From the NCBI GenBank assembly GCA_018821435.1, contig JAHJME010000030.1:1-64000 (forward strand): 64,000 nucleotides of DNA, given 5' to 3'. The notes under the pieces are model-generated. The model did no database searches. It was not told where the DNA came from and worked only from the letters and a program-made list of their open reading frames with translations. Positions 17,832-26,338 of the stretch are shown here, piece by piece; position 1 is the first letter of the stretch; every line of letters starts with the position of its first letter. The position numbers and the translations under genes were made by a program. Source of the stretch: Alphaproteobacteria bacterium. Lineage in GTDB: Bacteria > Pseudomonadota > Alphaproteobacteria > Caulobacterales > Caulobacteraceae.

Positions 17832-18661
17832 CGCGGCGCCTGGGCCACGACCGGCGGGATCCAGCCGGGCTCCAGCGCCTTGCGGGGGTGCAGCGAGCTG
17901 ACCATGCCCATGAAGGGGGGCCAGATGTCGTAGCCCAGCAAGGTTTGCAGGCGGCGCGACATGGTCCGAGCCCGCTCGGGCGGAATGCCAAGGAAGAAGT
18001 TCTCCTGCGTGCGGCCCCAGGGCTCGCAATACTGGTTGGTGAAGGCCAGGCGGGGCTTGTCGCTGCGGTTGGCGCCGCCCCGGTGGATCGTCGTGCCGGC
18101 CATGACGAAGCAGGCGCCGGCCGGGATTTCCATGGGAACCAGCATCGCCGTCATTTCGTCGTGGCCGTTGGGCCGCAGCGCGTCGCCATGGTCGCCCCAA
18201 AGGTGGCTGCCGGGGATCAGTTCGGTGCCGCCGTTCTCAGGCGTGAAGGCGTCCACGGCGGCGATCATCGTCATGCTGATCGGCGGCCGCGGCCGGGGCT
18301 GGCGATAGAAGCCATCGTCGGTATGGATGTCCTGGGCCGCTTCGCCGGGGTTGATCTGGATCGACTGGCTGGCGGTCAGCAGGTAGCCGGGCTGCAGGAA
18401 CCGGTCGAGCAGGGCCAGGACGCGCGGCTCCTCGGTCAGGTCCTCGAACACCTTGGCGCGAGCAACCAGGGTGTAGATCCGCTCGGTGCTGAAACCCTCG
18501 AAGGCGTTGCGGCCGCGGTGGGCGCCCATGTAGGGCGCGAGGCCATCGCGGACGGCCTGCAGCGTGGCGGCGTCCATGAAGTCCCGGATCACCGTGAAGC
18601 CCTGCTCGCGGATATCAGCGGCATGGGCGTCGGCATCGAATTGTGCGGTGGGTTTGTCCAT
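17828..18661 (-). CDS. Phytanoyl-CoA dioxygenase family protein
   Basis: A non-haem iron, 2-oxoglutarate-dependent oxygenase of 277 residues. The metal ligands are visible: His and Asp in DIHTDDGF and the distal His in TTIHRGGANRSD, with a following Arg for 2-oxoglutarate. ATG 18661 is preferred to the longer frame (18733) because GGGAGA precedes it and the extra residues read through the divergent promoter. It is divergent from a TauD-type dioxygenase with a palindrome between them. Confidence 0.92.
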   Translation of the reverse strand: MDKPTAQFDADAHAADIREQGFTVIRDFMDAATLQAVRDGLAPYMGAHRGRNAFEGFSTERIYTLVARAKVFEDLTEEPRVLALLDRFLQPGYLLTASQSIQINPGEAAQDIHTDDGFYRQPRPRPPISMTMIAAVDAFTPENGGTELIPGSHLWGDHGDALRPNGHDEMTAMLVPMEIPAGACFVMAGTTIHRGGANRSDKPRLAFTNQYCEPWGRTQENFFLGIPPERARTMSRRLQTLLGYDIWPPFMGMVSSLHPRKALEPGWIPPVVAQAPR

Positions 18662-18681
18662 CTCGCGTCGTCTCCCTATCC

Positions 18682-18692
18682 TGTAGTCTACA
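18682..18692. promoter_or_regulatory. Palindrome TGTAGTCTACA between divergent dioxygenase genes
   Basis: TGTAG-T-CTACA is a perfect 5-1-5 dyad in the 52-bp region between the two dioxygenase starts. Its form resembles GntR/FCD-type operators. The gap is so short that a bound regulator would cover both promoters. Confidence 0.45.
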
Positions 18693-18713
18693 TGTCCGTC
18701 TGAGGAGCCGTCG

Positions 18714-19580
18714 ATGAGCCAGACCTTGAACATCCGCCGCGTGGCCGGCGCCCTGGGCGCCGAGATCTCGGGCGTGGATCTGTCGAAGCCCCTGGCCGAC
18801 GCGACGATCGCCGCGATCCGCCAGGCGTTCGTCGAGCACCAGGTGATCTTCTTTCGTGATCAGGACCTGACGCCGGCCCAGCAGACGGCGTTCGGCGCCC
18901 GCTTCGGCCCGTTGAACATTCACCCCTATGTCGCGGGAATGGCTGAACATCCCGAGGTGATGGAGATCATCAAGGCGCCGTCCGACAAGACCAACTTCGG
19001 CGGCGGCTGGCACTCGGACATGAGCTTCCTGGAGACCCCGGCCATCGGCTCGATCCTCTACGCGGTCGAGCTGCCGGAGTGGGGCGGCGACACGCTTTTC
19101 GCCAGCCAGGCGGCGGCGTACGATGCCCTGTCGTCAGGCCTGAAGGCGACGCTGGAGGGGCTGAACGCAGTCCACTCCGCCAGCCGCGAATACTCCGCCC
19201 AGGGCCATTCCGCCCAGAAGCGCGGCGCCATGCAGGTCGCCGAGGCCGACGGCTATGTGGGCGAGTACGTCCACCCGATGGTGCTGGTCCACCCGGAGAC
19301 GGGGCGCAAGGCGCTGTACGTGAACCCGGCTTTCACCCTGCGGATCGACGGCTGGAAGACCAGCGAATCCAAGGCGCTGCTGGATTATCTTTTCACCCAT
19401 TGCCGCTACGAGGGCTTCACCTGTCGGTTCGCGTGGACGACGGGCTCGGTGGCCTTCTGGGACAACCGGTCGGTCTGGCACTTCGCGCTGAACGACTATC
19501 CCGGCCAGCGCCGGCACATGCGCCGGGTCACGGTCGATCCGTGGCCGGCGGCGGGCAAGGCGTCGATCGCGGCCGAGTAG
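18714..19580 (+). CDS. TauD/TfdA family dioxygenase
   Basis: The 288-residue 2-oxoglutarate-dependent oxygenase has the metal motif HSD in GGGWHSDMSF, the distal His in SVWHFALNDYPGQRR with the Arg that binds 2-oxoglutarate, and the N-terminal GALGAEISGVDLSKPL typical of the family. Related enzymes cleave taurine, sulphonates or aryloxyacetates; the substrate here is open. Start follows GAGGAG. A second family member is at 51813-52682. Confidence 0.93.
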   Translation: MSQTLNIRRVAGALGAEISGVDLSKPLADATIAAIRQAFVEHQVIFFRDQDLTPAQQTAFGARFGPLNIHPYVAGMAEHPEVMEIIKAPSDKTNFGGGWHSDMSFLETPAIGSILYAVELPEWGGDTLFASQAAAYDALSSGLKATLEGLNAVHSASREYSAQGHSAQKRGAMQVAEADGYVGEYVHPMVLVHPETGRKALYVNPAFTLRIDGWKTSESKALLDYLFTHCRYEGFTCRFAWTTGSVAFWDNRSVWHFALNDYPGQRRHMRRVTVDPWPAAGKASIAAE

Positions 19581-19708
19581 AACTATTCGGTTTCGCCAAG
19601 GAAATGTGATGAACCCGACCTAAGTGGCGACGTTCAGGGCTGGCTCAGGCCGCCGGTGCGATCTTCTCCTCGGACGGCAGGAGCCGTTTTTCGAGAAGGA
19701 GCCACACC

Positions 19709-20029
19709 ATGAAACGCCTGCTGACCGGCGCCATCGCGCTTTCCCTGCTGGCGGGTTCGACCGCCATGGCCCAGCCGCGCAACGATCGCCACGACGACCA
19801 TCGCTACGACCGCCGTGACGACCGACGTGGGGACCATCGCGCCCACAACTGGAGCAAGGGCCAGCGTCTTCCGGCCGAGTATCGCGGCCGCGGCGCCTAC
19901 GTCGACTATCGCCAACACCACCTGCGTCAGCCGCCGCGCGGCTACCAGTGGGTCCGGGTCGACAACAACTACATGATGGTCGCCCTGACCAGCGGCCTGA
20001 TCGCCTCGATCATCGCCTCGCAGAACTAG
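19709..20029 (+). CDS. RcnB-like small periplasmic protein
   Basis: The 106-residue product has a signal peptide (residues 1-21, AMAQ) and a His/Asp/Arg-rich part (RHDDHRYDRRDDRRGDHRAH), followed by the RcnB-type tail with RGYQWVRVDNNYMMVALTSGL. RcnB-family proteins act in nickel/cobalt balance in enterics, though most relatives are uncharacterised. AAGGAG lies before the ATG. Its stop overlaps the convergent flavoprotein by 4 bases. Confidence 0.85.
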   Translation: MKRLLTGAIALSLLAGSTAMAQPRNDRHDDHRYDRRDDRRGDHRAHNWSKGQRLPAEYRGRGAYVDYRQHHLRQPPRGYQWVRVDNNYMMVALTSGLIASIIASQN

Positions 20030-21228
20030 CTCGGCGGCGCCGCGCCGAGGCGCTTCATAACGCCTCGCGCGGCCGTCAGGCCCGTGGCGAACGTAGCCTG
20101 GAGCAGGTAGCCGCCGGTCGGCGCTTCCCAGTCCAGCATCTCGCCGGCGACGAACACGCCGGGCCGGTCCTTCAGCATCAGGTCGTCGTCGATCGTGGCG
20201 AAGGCGACGCCGCCGGCCGACGAAATGGCGCGCGCTAAGGGCTGGACGCCTGTCAGGCGGATCGGCGCCGCCTTGATCGCCCGGGCGAGGCCGCCGGGCT
20301 CGGTCGGCAGGGTCTTGCCTTGGGCCTCGCGCAGCAGGTTGATCTCCACCGGCGAGAGCTTCAGCGCCTTGCGCAGGTGGGTGGAAAGCGATTGGGCGGC
20401 CTTCGGACGGCTCAGGCGCGCGGTGAGCGCGCCGGGCGTCATCTCGGGCCGCAGGTCGAAGGTGAGCGTCGCCGCGCCCTCGACCGTCACGGCGTCGCGT
20501 AGCGGGGCGGACAGGGCGTACAGCGCGCCGCCCTCCAGCCCGTGGCGGGTGACCATGGCCTCGCCGCGAACCGTGTGGTCGCGGAAGGTCAGGGCGATGT
20601 TCTTGAGCGGCTGGCCGGCGAACCCCTGCATCACCGGGCTCCAGCCGACGTCGAACCCCATGTTGGCCGGACGGAACGGGATCACGCCCTCCAGCCAAGC
20701 CGCCCAGGCGCCGTCCGACCCCAGCTTGGGCCAGCTCGCGCCGCCCAGCGCCAGGACCGTGGCGTCGGGGTTCACCGCGATCTCGCCGTCGGGCGTGCGG
20801 AAGCGCAGCGCGCCGTCGTCGGCCCAGCCCAGCCATTCGGTCCGCGTGCGGATCGTAACCCCCAGCCCGGCCAGCCGCGCCAGCCAGGCGCGCAGGAGGG
20901 GGGAGGCCTTCAGCGACCTGGGGAACACCCGGCCCGACGAGCCCGTGAACGTCGGCTGGCCCAAGCCCTCGGCCCAGGCGATCAGCGCGGCGGGCGGGAA
21001 GGCGTCCAGCATCGGCCGCAGGCGCGCGGCGGCCCCGCCGTAACGTGCGGCGAAGGCCTCCAAGTCTTCGGAGTGCGTCAGGTTCAGGCCGCCGCGGCCG
21101 GCCATCAGCAGCTTGCGGCCTACCGAGGGCATGCGGTCGTAGACGGTCACCGCGTGGCCCGCCGCCGCCAGGGTCTCGGCCGCGAACAGGCCCGCGGGCC
21201 CGCCGCCGATCACCGCGACGGCGGCCAT
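20026..21228 (-). CDS. FAD-dependent oxidoreductase, HI0933/BaiN-like
   Basis: The 400-residue flavoprotein starts with the dinucleotide fold VAVIGGGPAGLFAAE and then GRKLLMAGRGGLNLTHSE, a signature of the HI0933/BaiN group. The C-terminus has GVFVAGEMLDWEAPTGGYLLQ, typical FAD-closing motif. BaiN reduces bile-acid intermediates in gut bacteria; most relatives have no known substrate. It begins 3 bp after the M20 peptidase gene, so the two are one operon. Confidence 0.9.
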   Translation of the reverse strand: MAAVAVIGGGPAGLFAAETLAAAGHAVTVYDRMPSVGRKLLMAGRGGLNLTHSEDLEAFAARYGGAAARLRPMLDAFPPAALIAWAEGLGQPTFTGSSGRVFPRSLKASPLLRAWLARLAGLGVTIRTRTEWLGWADDGALRFRTPDGEIAVNPDATVLALGGASWPKLGSDGAWAAWLEGVIPFRPANMGFDVGWSPVMQGFAGQPLKNIALTFRDHTVRGEAMVTRHGLEGGALYALSAPLRDAVTVEGAATLTFDLRPEMTPGALTARLSRPKAAQSLSTHLRKALKLSPVEINLLREAQGKTLPTEPGGLARAIKAAPIRLTGVQPLARAISSAGGVAFATIDDDLMLKDRPGVFVAGEMLDWEAPTGGYLLQATFATGLTAARGVMKRLGAAPPS

Positions 21229-21231
21229 GGG

Positions 21232-22533
21232 CTAGTCGTCCCCGGCCATCGCCAGCACGGCCGCCAGGCCGACCGACATGCCCTTGAGGCTCTCGGGCTT
21301 GGCCACGTCGATCCATTCGTCCAGGGCGTGCGCCCGGCCGCCCACGCCGCCCGAGCCGATGGTGACGGCGGGGATGCCCAGGCTGATGGGGATGTTGGAA
21401 TCGGTGGAGCTGGCGCCCAGCACCGCGACCGGATAGCCGGCGGCGCGCACGGCGGCGGCGGTGATCTGGACGATCCGGGCGTCTTCCTTGGTGGCGCCCG
21501 TGGGTCGTTCGCCGATCTGCTTCACGTCGGCGCTGATCGCGCCGGCGCGGGTGGAGCGGGCCGCGTTCTCGGCCTTCACCGCGCCATCGACGATCTTCAG
21601 GAACTGGGTGTCGATCTTGGCCAGCTCGTCCTTGCTCTCGGAGCGCATGTCGACCTCGAGCCAGATGGCGTCGGGGATCGAGTTCACCGACGTGCCGCCG
21701 CCGACGACGCTGGTGGCGTATGTGGTCTTGGGGGCGGCGGGCGTGACGATCTTGTTCATCTCGACCACGGTCGTGCCCATGGCCGCCATCGGGTTCACCA
21801 GGCCATAGGCGCCGTAGCTGTGGCCGCCCGGACCCTTGAAGGTGACGCGGTAGCGCTTGGAGCCCACGGCGCCGAAGGTCACGCGCTCGGCAGAGGTCCC
21901 GTCCATCGAGAAGAAGGCCGCGACGCGGTCCTTGTACTTGCCCTTGGCGAAGAGATAGCGCGTGCCGCGCAGGTCGCCCGGACCCTCCTCGCCGACGTTG
22001 CCGACGAACAGGATGTCCTTCCTGGTCTTCACCTTGCCGGCGTCCAGCGCGCGGATGTAGCCCAGCAGCACGGCCAGGGAATGGGTGTCGTCGCCAATGC
22101 CCGGGGCGTGCAGCTTGGTCCCCTCGCGGCGGACCTTCACGGCCGTGCCCTCCGGGAAGACGGTGTCGAGGTGGGCGGCCAGCACCACCAGGGGCGCGCC
22201 GGCGGGGCCGGTCCCGCGGCGCAGGCCCATGACATTGCCCTCGGCGTCCATCTCGACGTCGGTCAGGCCGTGGGCCTTGAGCATGGCCATGTAGGCCTCG
22301 CCCCGCTTTTGCTCCTTGAACGGCGGGGCGGGAATTTCGGTGAGGGTGATGGTGTCGTCGACGATGCGGTCGTGCTCGCGATCCAGGGTGGCCATCGCCG
22401 CCTTGAAGCCGGCGCTGTCGCGGATCGCCTGGACGGTCTTGTCGGCCGGGCCGGGCTTGGCGGCGGCGGACGCGCCGGTGGCCAGGGTGAGCGAGAGGAC
22501 GGCGGCCAACGCATGCCGCGAGACGCGTAACAT
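21232..22533 (-). CDS. Exported M20 family metallopeptidase
   Basis: The 433-residue enzyme has a signal peptide (MLRVSRHALAAVLSL to SAAA). The M20 di-zinc site is clear: AAHLDTVFPEG (His, Asp), GIGDDTHSLAV (bridging Asp) and NVGEEGPGD (catalytic Glu pair). It likely cleaves peptides or aminoacyl compounds in the periplasm. ATG 22533 is chosen over 22566 because it gives a clean signal peptide and has AAGGA 9 bp before it. It is divergent from the DUF885 cluster. Confidence 0.93.
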   Translation of the reverse strand: MLRVSRHALAAVLSLTLATGASAAAKPGPADKTVQAIRDSAGFKAAMATLDREHDRIVDDTITLTEIPAPPFKEQKRGEAYMAMLKAHGLTDVEMDAEGNVMGLRRGTGPAGAPLVVLAAHLDTVFPEGTAVKVRREGTKLHAPGIGDDTHSLAVLLGYIRALDAGKVKTRKDILFVGNVGEEGPGDLRGTRYLFAKGKYKDRVAAFFSMDGTSAERVTFGAVGSKRYRVTFKGPGGHSYGAYGLVNPMAAMGTTVVEMNKIVTPAAPKTTYATSVVGGGTSVNSIPDAIWLEVDMRSESKDELAKIDTQFLKIVDGAVKAENAARSTRAGAISADVKQIGERPTGATKEDARIVQITAAAVRAAGYPVAVLGASSTDSNIPISLGIPAVTIGSGGVGGRAHALDEWIDVAKPESLKGMSVGLAAVLAMAGDD

Positions 22534-22722
22534 CGTGATGGAATCCTTGCTGACGAGCGGGCGCATATCAACCGATCCGACCGGGCTTCGCTAGGCCGGG
22601 CGGGCAAGTTGTTTCGCATTACCGGGAATTAATGCGCCGATCCGACCCCTCGCGCTTGCCGGGTCCGCGCCACGACCTCTAAGCCTTCGCGTCACATAAT
22701 CGGTAACTGGGGAGGCGTGCTC

Positions 22723-24528
22723 GTGCAGAACCGTCGTCAACTGATGATCGCCGCCGGGGCTCTCGCCACCTTGGCGGCGACCCGCGCCTCCGCCCAACCC
22801 GTGTCCGGCGCCGCCGCGCAGCTCACCGTCTTCCTGGACCAGGTATTCCAGGAGGCCCTGGACGACAGCCCCGAGCTGGTGACGTCGCTGGGCCTGGACA
22901 AGGGCGCGCGGGCCGGGGCCAAGGCCCAGCTGCACGACGGCTCGCTGGCCGGCGTGGAGAAGCGCAAGGCGCGCAATTCCGACCAGCTTCGCCGACTGAA
23001 GGCGATCGACCGGTCGCAGCTGACGGGCATGCCGGCGGTCAACTACGACACCATGCTGTTCGAGCTGCAGACCACCGAGGACGGCAACAGGCGGTTCGCC
23101 TACCCGACGGGCGGCAGCCCCTACGTCCTGGCCCAAATCTGCGGCGCCTGGCAGGAGGTCCCGGACTTCCTGGACAGCCAGCACAGCATCGAAACGCGCG
23201 AGGACGCCCAGGCCTACCTGTCGCGCCTGGACGCGTTCGCCACGATGATGGACGCCGAGATCGAGCGGGTCCGCCACGACGTCGGCCTGGGCGTGATCCC
23301 GCCGGACTTCGCCATCGCCGGCGCGCTGAAGGGCATGGCGGTGCTGCGCCAGCCGGCCGACAAGTCGACGCTGGTCACCGCGCTGGCGACCAAGGCCAAG
23401 GCCAAGGGGATCGCCGGCGATTGGGCGGCGCAGGCGACCTTGCTCTACGACGGCAAGGTCATCCCCGCCCTGAACCGCCAGATGGCGCTGCTTGAGAGCC
23501 TGAAGCCCAAGGCCGTGCACGACGCCGGCTGCTGGCGACTGCCCGATGGCGAGGCCTATTACGCCCACGTCCTCTACGCCCAGACGACCAGTAAGATCAG
23601 CCCGGCCGAGGTCCACAAGCTGGGCCGCGACGTGACCGCCGAACTATCGGCCCGCGCCGACGTGCTGTTCAAGCAACTGGGCTTCACCAAGGGCACGGTG
23701 GGTGAGCGCTACATCGCCCTCTACGACAGCAAGAAGGGCGTCTATCCGAACACCGACGCCGGCAAGACGCAGATCATCACCGACCTGAACAAGGTGGTGC
23801 AGACCATGCAGAAGCGGTTGCCGGAACAGTTCGGGACCCTGCCCAAGGCGCCGCTGGAGATCCGCCGTATTCCGCCGGCCACCGAAGGCGGCGCCTCGAC
23901 CCACTACGAGGCCGCCAGCCTGGATGGCTCGCGCCCCGGCGTCTATTGGCTGAACCTGCGCGACACGGCCGAGAGCCCTTACTGGTTCCTGCCGACGACG
24001 ACCTATCACGAGGGGATTCCCGGCCACCACATGCAGATCACCCTGCAGCGTGAGGCCGACCTGCCGATGGTCCGCCGGGTGATGGGCTTCGGCGCCTACG
24101 CCGAAGGTTGGGCGCTCTATTCCGAGCAGGTCGCCCAGGAGATGGGGATGTACAAGGGCGAGCCGCTGAACGAGCTGGGCTATCTGCACGACGCCCTGCT
24201 GCGCTCGGCGCGCCTGGTCACCGACAGCGGGTTGCATAGCCTCAAGTGGAGCCGCGAGAAGGCGATCGCCGAGATGCGCGCCATCGAAGGCGATCCCGAG
24301 CCGCTGGCCGCCCAGGAGATCGAGCGCTACGCCGTGTGGCCGGGCCAGGCCTGCAGCTACATGGTGGGCAAGGTCACGATGCTGCGCCTGCGTGAGAAGG
24401 CGCAGAAGGCGCTGGGCGCCAAGTATGACCCGCGCAAGTTCCACGACGCGGTGCTGCTGTCCGGCTCCATGCCGCTGACCGCGCTGGAGAATGTGGTCGA
24501 CCTCTACATCGCCGGGGCCAAGGGCTGA
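22723..24528 (+). CDS. DUF885 family protein, first of three tandem copies
   Basis: The 601-residue exported protein starts with a Tat-like signal (NRRQLMIAAGALATLAA, cut near ASAQP). It has the family motif HEGIPGHH starting at His429, then EGWALYSEQVAQEMG and, near the C-terminus, RYAVWPGQACSYMVGK. The motif suggests a metal-dependent hydrolase, and family members are often listed as putative metallopeptidases. GTG 22723 is preferred over GTG 22717 since GGGGAGG then has normal spacing. It shares a 1-base overlap (TGATG) with the next copy. Confidence 0.9.
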   Translation: MQNRRQLMIAAGALATLAATRASAQPVSGAAAQLTVFLDQVFQEALDDSPELVTSLGLDKGARAGAKAQLHDGSLAGVEKRKARNSDQLRRLKAIDRSQLTGMPAVNYDTMLFELQTTEDGNRRFAYPTGGSPYVLAQICGAWQEVPDFLDSQHSIETREDAQAYLSRLDAFATMMDAEIERVRHDVGLGVIPPDFAIAGALKGMAVLRQPADKSTLVTALATKAKAKGIAGDWAAQATLLYDGKVIPALNRQMALLESLKPKAVHDAGCWRLPDGEAYYAHVLYAQTTSKISPAEVHKLGRDVTAELSARADVLFKQLGFTKGTVGERYIALYDSKKGVYPNTDAGKTQIITDLNKVVQTMQKRLPEQFGTLPKAPLEIRRIPPATEGGASTHYEAASLDGSRPGVYWLNLRDTAESPYWFLPTTTYHEGIPGHHMQITLQREADLPMVRRVMGFGAYAEGWALYSEQVAQEMGMYKGEPLNELGYLHDALLRSARLVTDSGLHSLKWSREKAIAEMRAIEGDPEPLAAQEIERYAVWPGQACSYMVGKVTMLRLREKAQKALGAKYDPRKFHDAVLLSGSMPLTALENVVDLYIAGAKG

Positions 24529-26330
24529 TGGACCGCCGCACGTTCCTGGGGACGGCTGCAGCGGTCGCCCTCGCGCCGGCCGCTCGGGCCGCGACGCCGG
24601 AAGACACCAAGCTGCGGGCGATCTTCGACCGGTTCTTCGAGGACAATCTGGCGGACTCGCCGGAGTCGGTGACCCGGCTGGGCCTGGACAAGGGTCCGCG
24701 CGCGGCGGCGAAGTCGAAGCTGGACAGCGCCTCGCTGAAGACCCTGGCGGAGTCCAAGGCCCGCACGGTGCGGCGCCTGGCCGAGCTGAAGACCGTCGAC
24801 CGCGCGAAGCTGAGCCCGGCCGACCAGCCGAATTACGACGCCGTGCTGTTCACGCTGGAGGGCGATGCGGCGGCCGGCAAGCGCTACGCCTACGGCATGG
24901 AAGGGGCGGGCCAGCCCTATGTGCTTTCGCAGCTGACGGGCGCCTATCAGGACATCCCGGATTTCCTGGGCTCGCAGCATTCCATCGAGACCAAGGCCGA
25001 CTGCGACGCCTATCTCGCCCGCCTCTCGGCCTTCGGGACGGTGATGGACGAGGAGGTCGCCCGCGTTCGCCATGACGTGGTGCTGGGCGTCGTGCCGCCG
25101 ACGTTCATCCTGGAGCGGGCGCTGCATCAGATGCAGGGGCTGCGCGCCGCCGCGCCGGCCGCCTCGCCGCTGACCACCCAGCTCACCGACCGGGCCAAGG
25201 CCAAGGGCGTCGCGGGCGACTGGGCCGGGCAGGCGGAGCGGATCATCGGCGCGGATGTCTATCCGGCGCTGGACCGCCAGATCGCGCTGCTGCAATCGCT
25301 GCAGCCCAAGGCCAACCGCGACGCCGGCGTCTGGAAGCTGCCGGACGGCGAGGCCTATTACCGCGACGCGCTCCGCAACTTCACCACCACGACCCTGACG
25401 CCCAAGGAGGTCCACCAACTGGGCCTCGACACCGCGAAGGAGCTGAACGCGCGGGCTGAGGTGATCCTGGCCAAGCAAGGTATGACCCAGGGGACCGTGG
25501 GCGAGCGGATCGCGGCCCTCTTCAAGGATCCAAAGTACCTCTACGCCGACACGGACGCGGCCAAGGAGAAGCTGATCTCCGACCTGAACGGCATGGTGGC
25601 CGAGATCCGGCCGCGCCTGCCGACGATGTTCGGGACCGTCCCCAAGGCCAATGTCGAGATCCGGCGGGTGCCCAAGTTCATCGAGGCCGGCGCGCCGGGC
25701 GGCTATTACAATCGCCCCGCCCTGGATGGTTCGCGGCCGGGGATCTACTGGATCAACCTGCGGGACAGCGCCGAGAACCCTTCGTGGACGCTGAAGACGC
25801 TGACCTACCACGAGGCGATTCCGGGCCACCACCTGCAGCGCTCGCTGCAGCAGGAGGCCGCCCTGCCGATGCTGCGCAAGATGGCCGGCTTCCCCGCGTT
25901 CGCCGAGGGCTGGGCGCTCTACGCCGAGCAGGTCGCGCTGGAGATGGGCGAGTACAAGGATGACCCGCTTGGCGAGCTGGGCCAGATCCAGGCCTCGCTG
26001 TTCCGCGCCGCGCGCCTGGTGGTCGACACCGGCCTGCATTCCCTGCGCTGGAGTCGCGAGAAGGCCATCGAGACGATGACCTCGATCGACGGCAGTCCGA
26101 CCTCGTCCGCCACGACCGAGATCGAGCGGTACTGCATCCGTCCCGGCCAGGCCTGCGCCTACATGGTGGGCAAGCTGACCTGGCTGCGCCTCCGGGCCAA
26201 GGCCCAGGCGGCGCTTGGCCCGCGCTTCGATATCCGCAAGTTCCACGACGCCGTGCTGCTCGGCGGCGCCATGCCCCTTACCGTGGTCGAGGGTGTGGTC
26301 GACCGCTGGATCGCCACGAACAAGGCTTGA
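24528..26330 (+). CDS. DUF885 family protein, second tandem copy
   Basis: The 600-residue protein begins with a Tat signal (MDRRTFLGTAAAVALAPAAR). It keeps HEAIPGHH from His428, EGWALYAEQVALEMG and RYCIRPGQACAYMVGK. Common blocks with the first copy (SQHSIET, AYLARLSAFGTVMD, DGEAYYRDAL) show recent paralogy. It starts on the last base of the preceding stop. The ATG of the third copy lies 8 bp after its stop. Confidence 0.92.
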   Translation: MDRRTFLGTAAAVALAPAARAATPEDTKLRAIFDRFFEDNLADSPESVTRLGLDKGPRAAAKSKLDSASLKTLAESKARTVRRLAELKTVDRAKLSPADQPNYDAVLFTLEGDAAAGKRYAYGMEGAGQPYVLSQLTGAYQDIPDFLGSQHSIETKADCDAYLARLSAFGTVMDEEVARVRHDVVLGVVPPTFILERALHQMQGLRAAAPAASPLTTQLTDRAKAKGVAGDWAGQAERIIGADVYPALDRQIALLQSLQPKANRDAGVWKLPDGEAYYRDALRNFTTTTLTPKEVHQLGLDTAKELNARAEVILAKQGMTQGTVGERIAALFKDPKYLYADTDAAKEKLISDLNGMVAEIRPRLPTMFGTVPKANVEIRRVPKFIEAGAPGGYYNRPALDGSRPGIYWINLRDSAENPSWTLKTLTYHEAIPGHHLQRSLQQEAALPMLRKMAGFPAFAEGWALYAEQVALEMGEYKDDPLGELGQIQASLFRAARLVVDTGLHSLRWSREKAIETMTSIDGSPTSSATTEIERYCIRPGQACAYMVGKLTWLRLRAKAQAALGPRFDIRKFHDAVLLGGAMPLTVVEGVVDRWIATNKA

Positions 26331-26338
26331 GAGACCCC

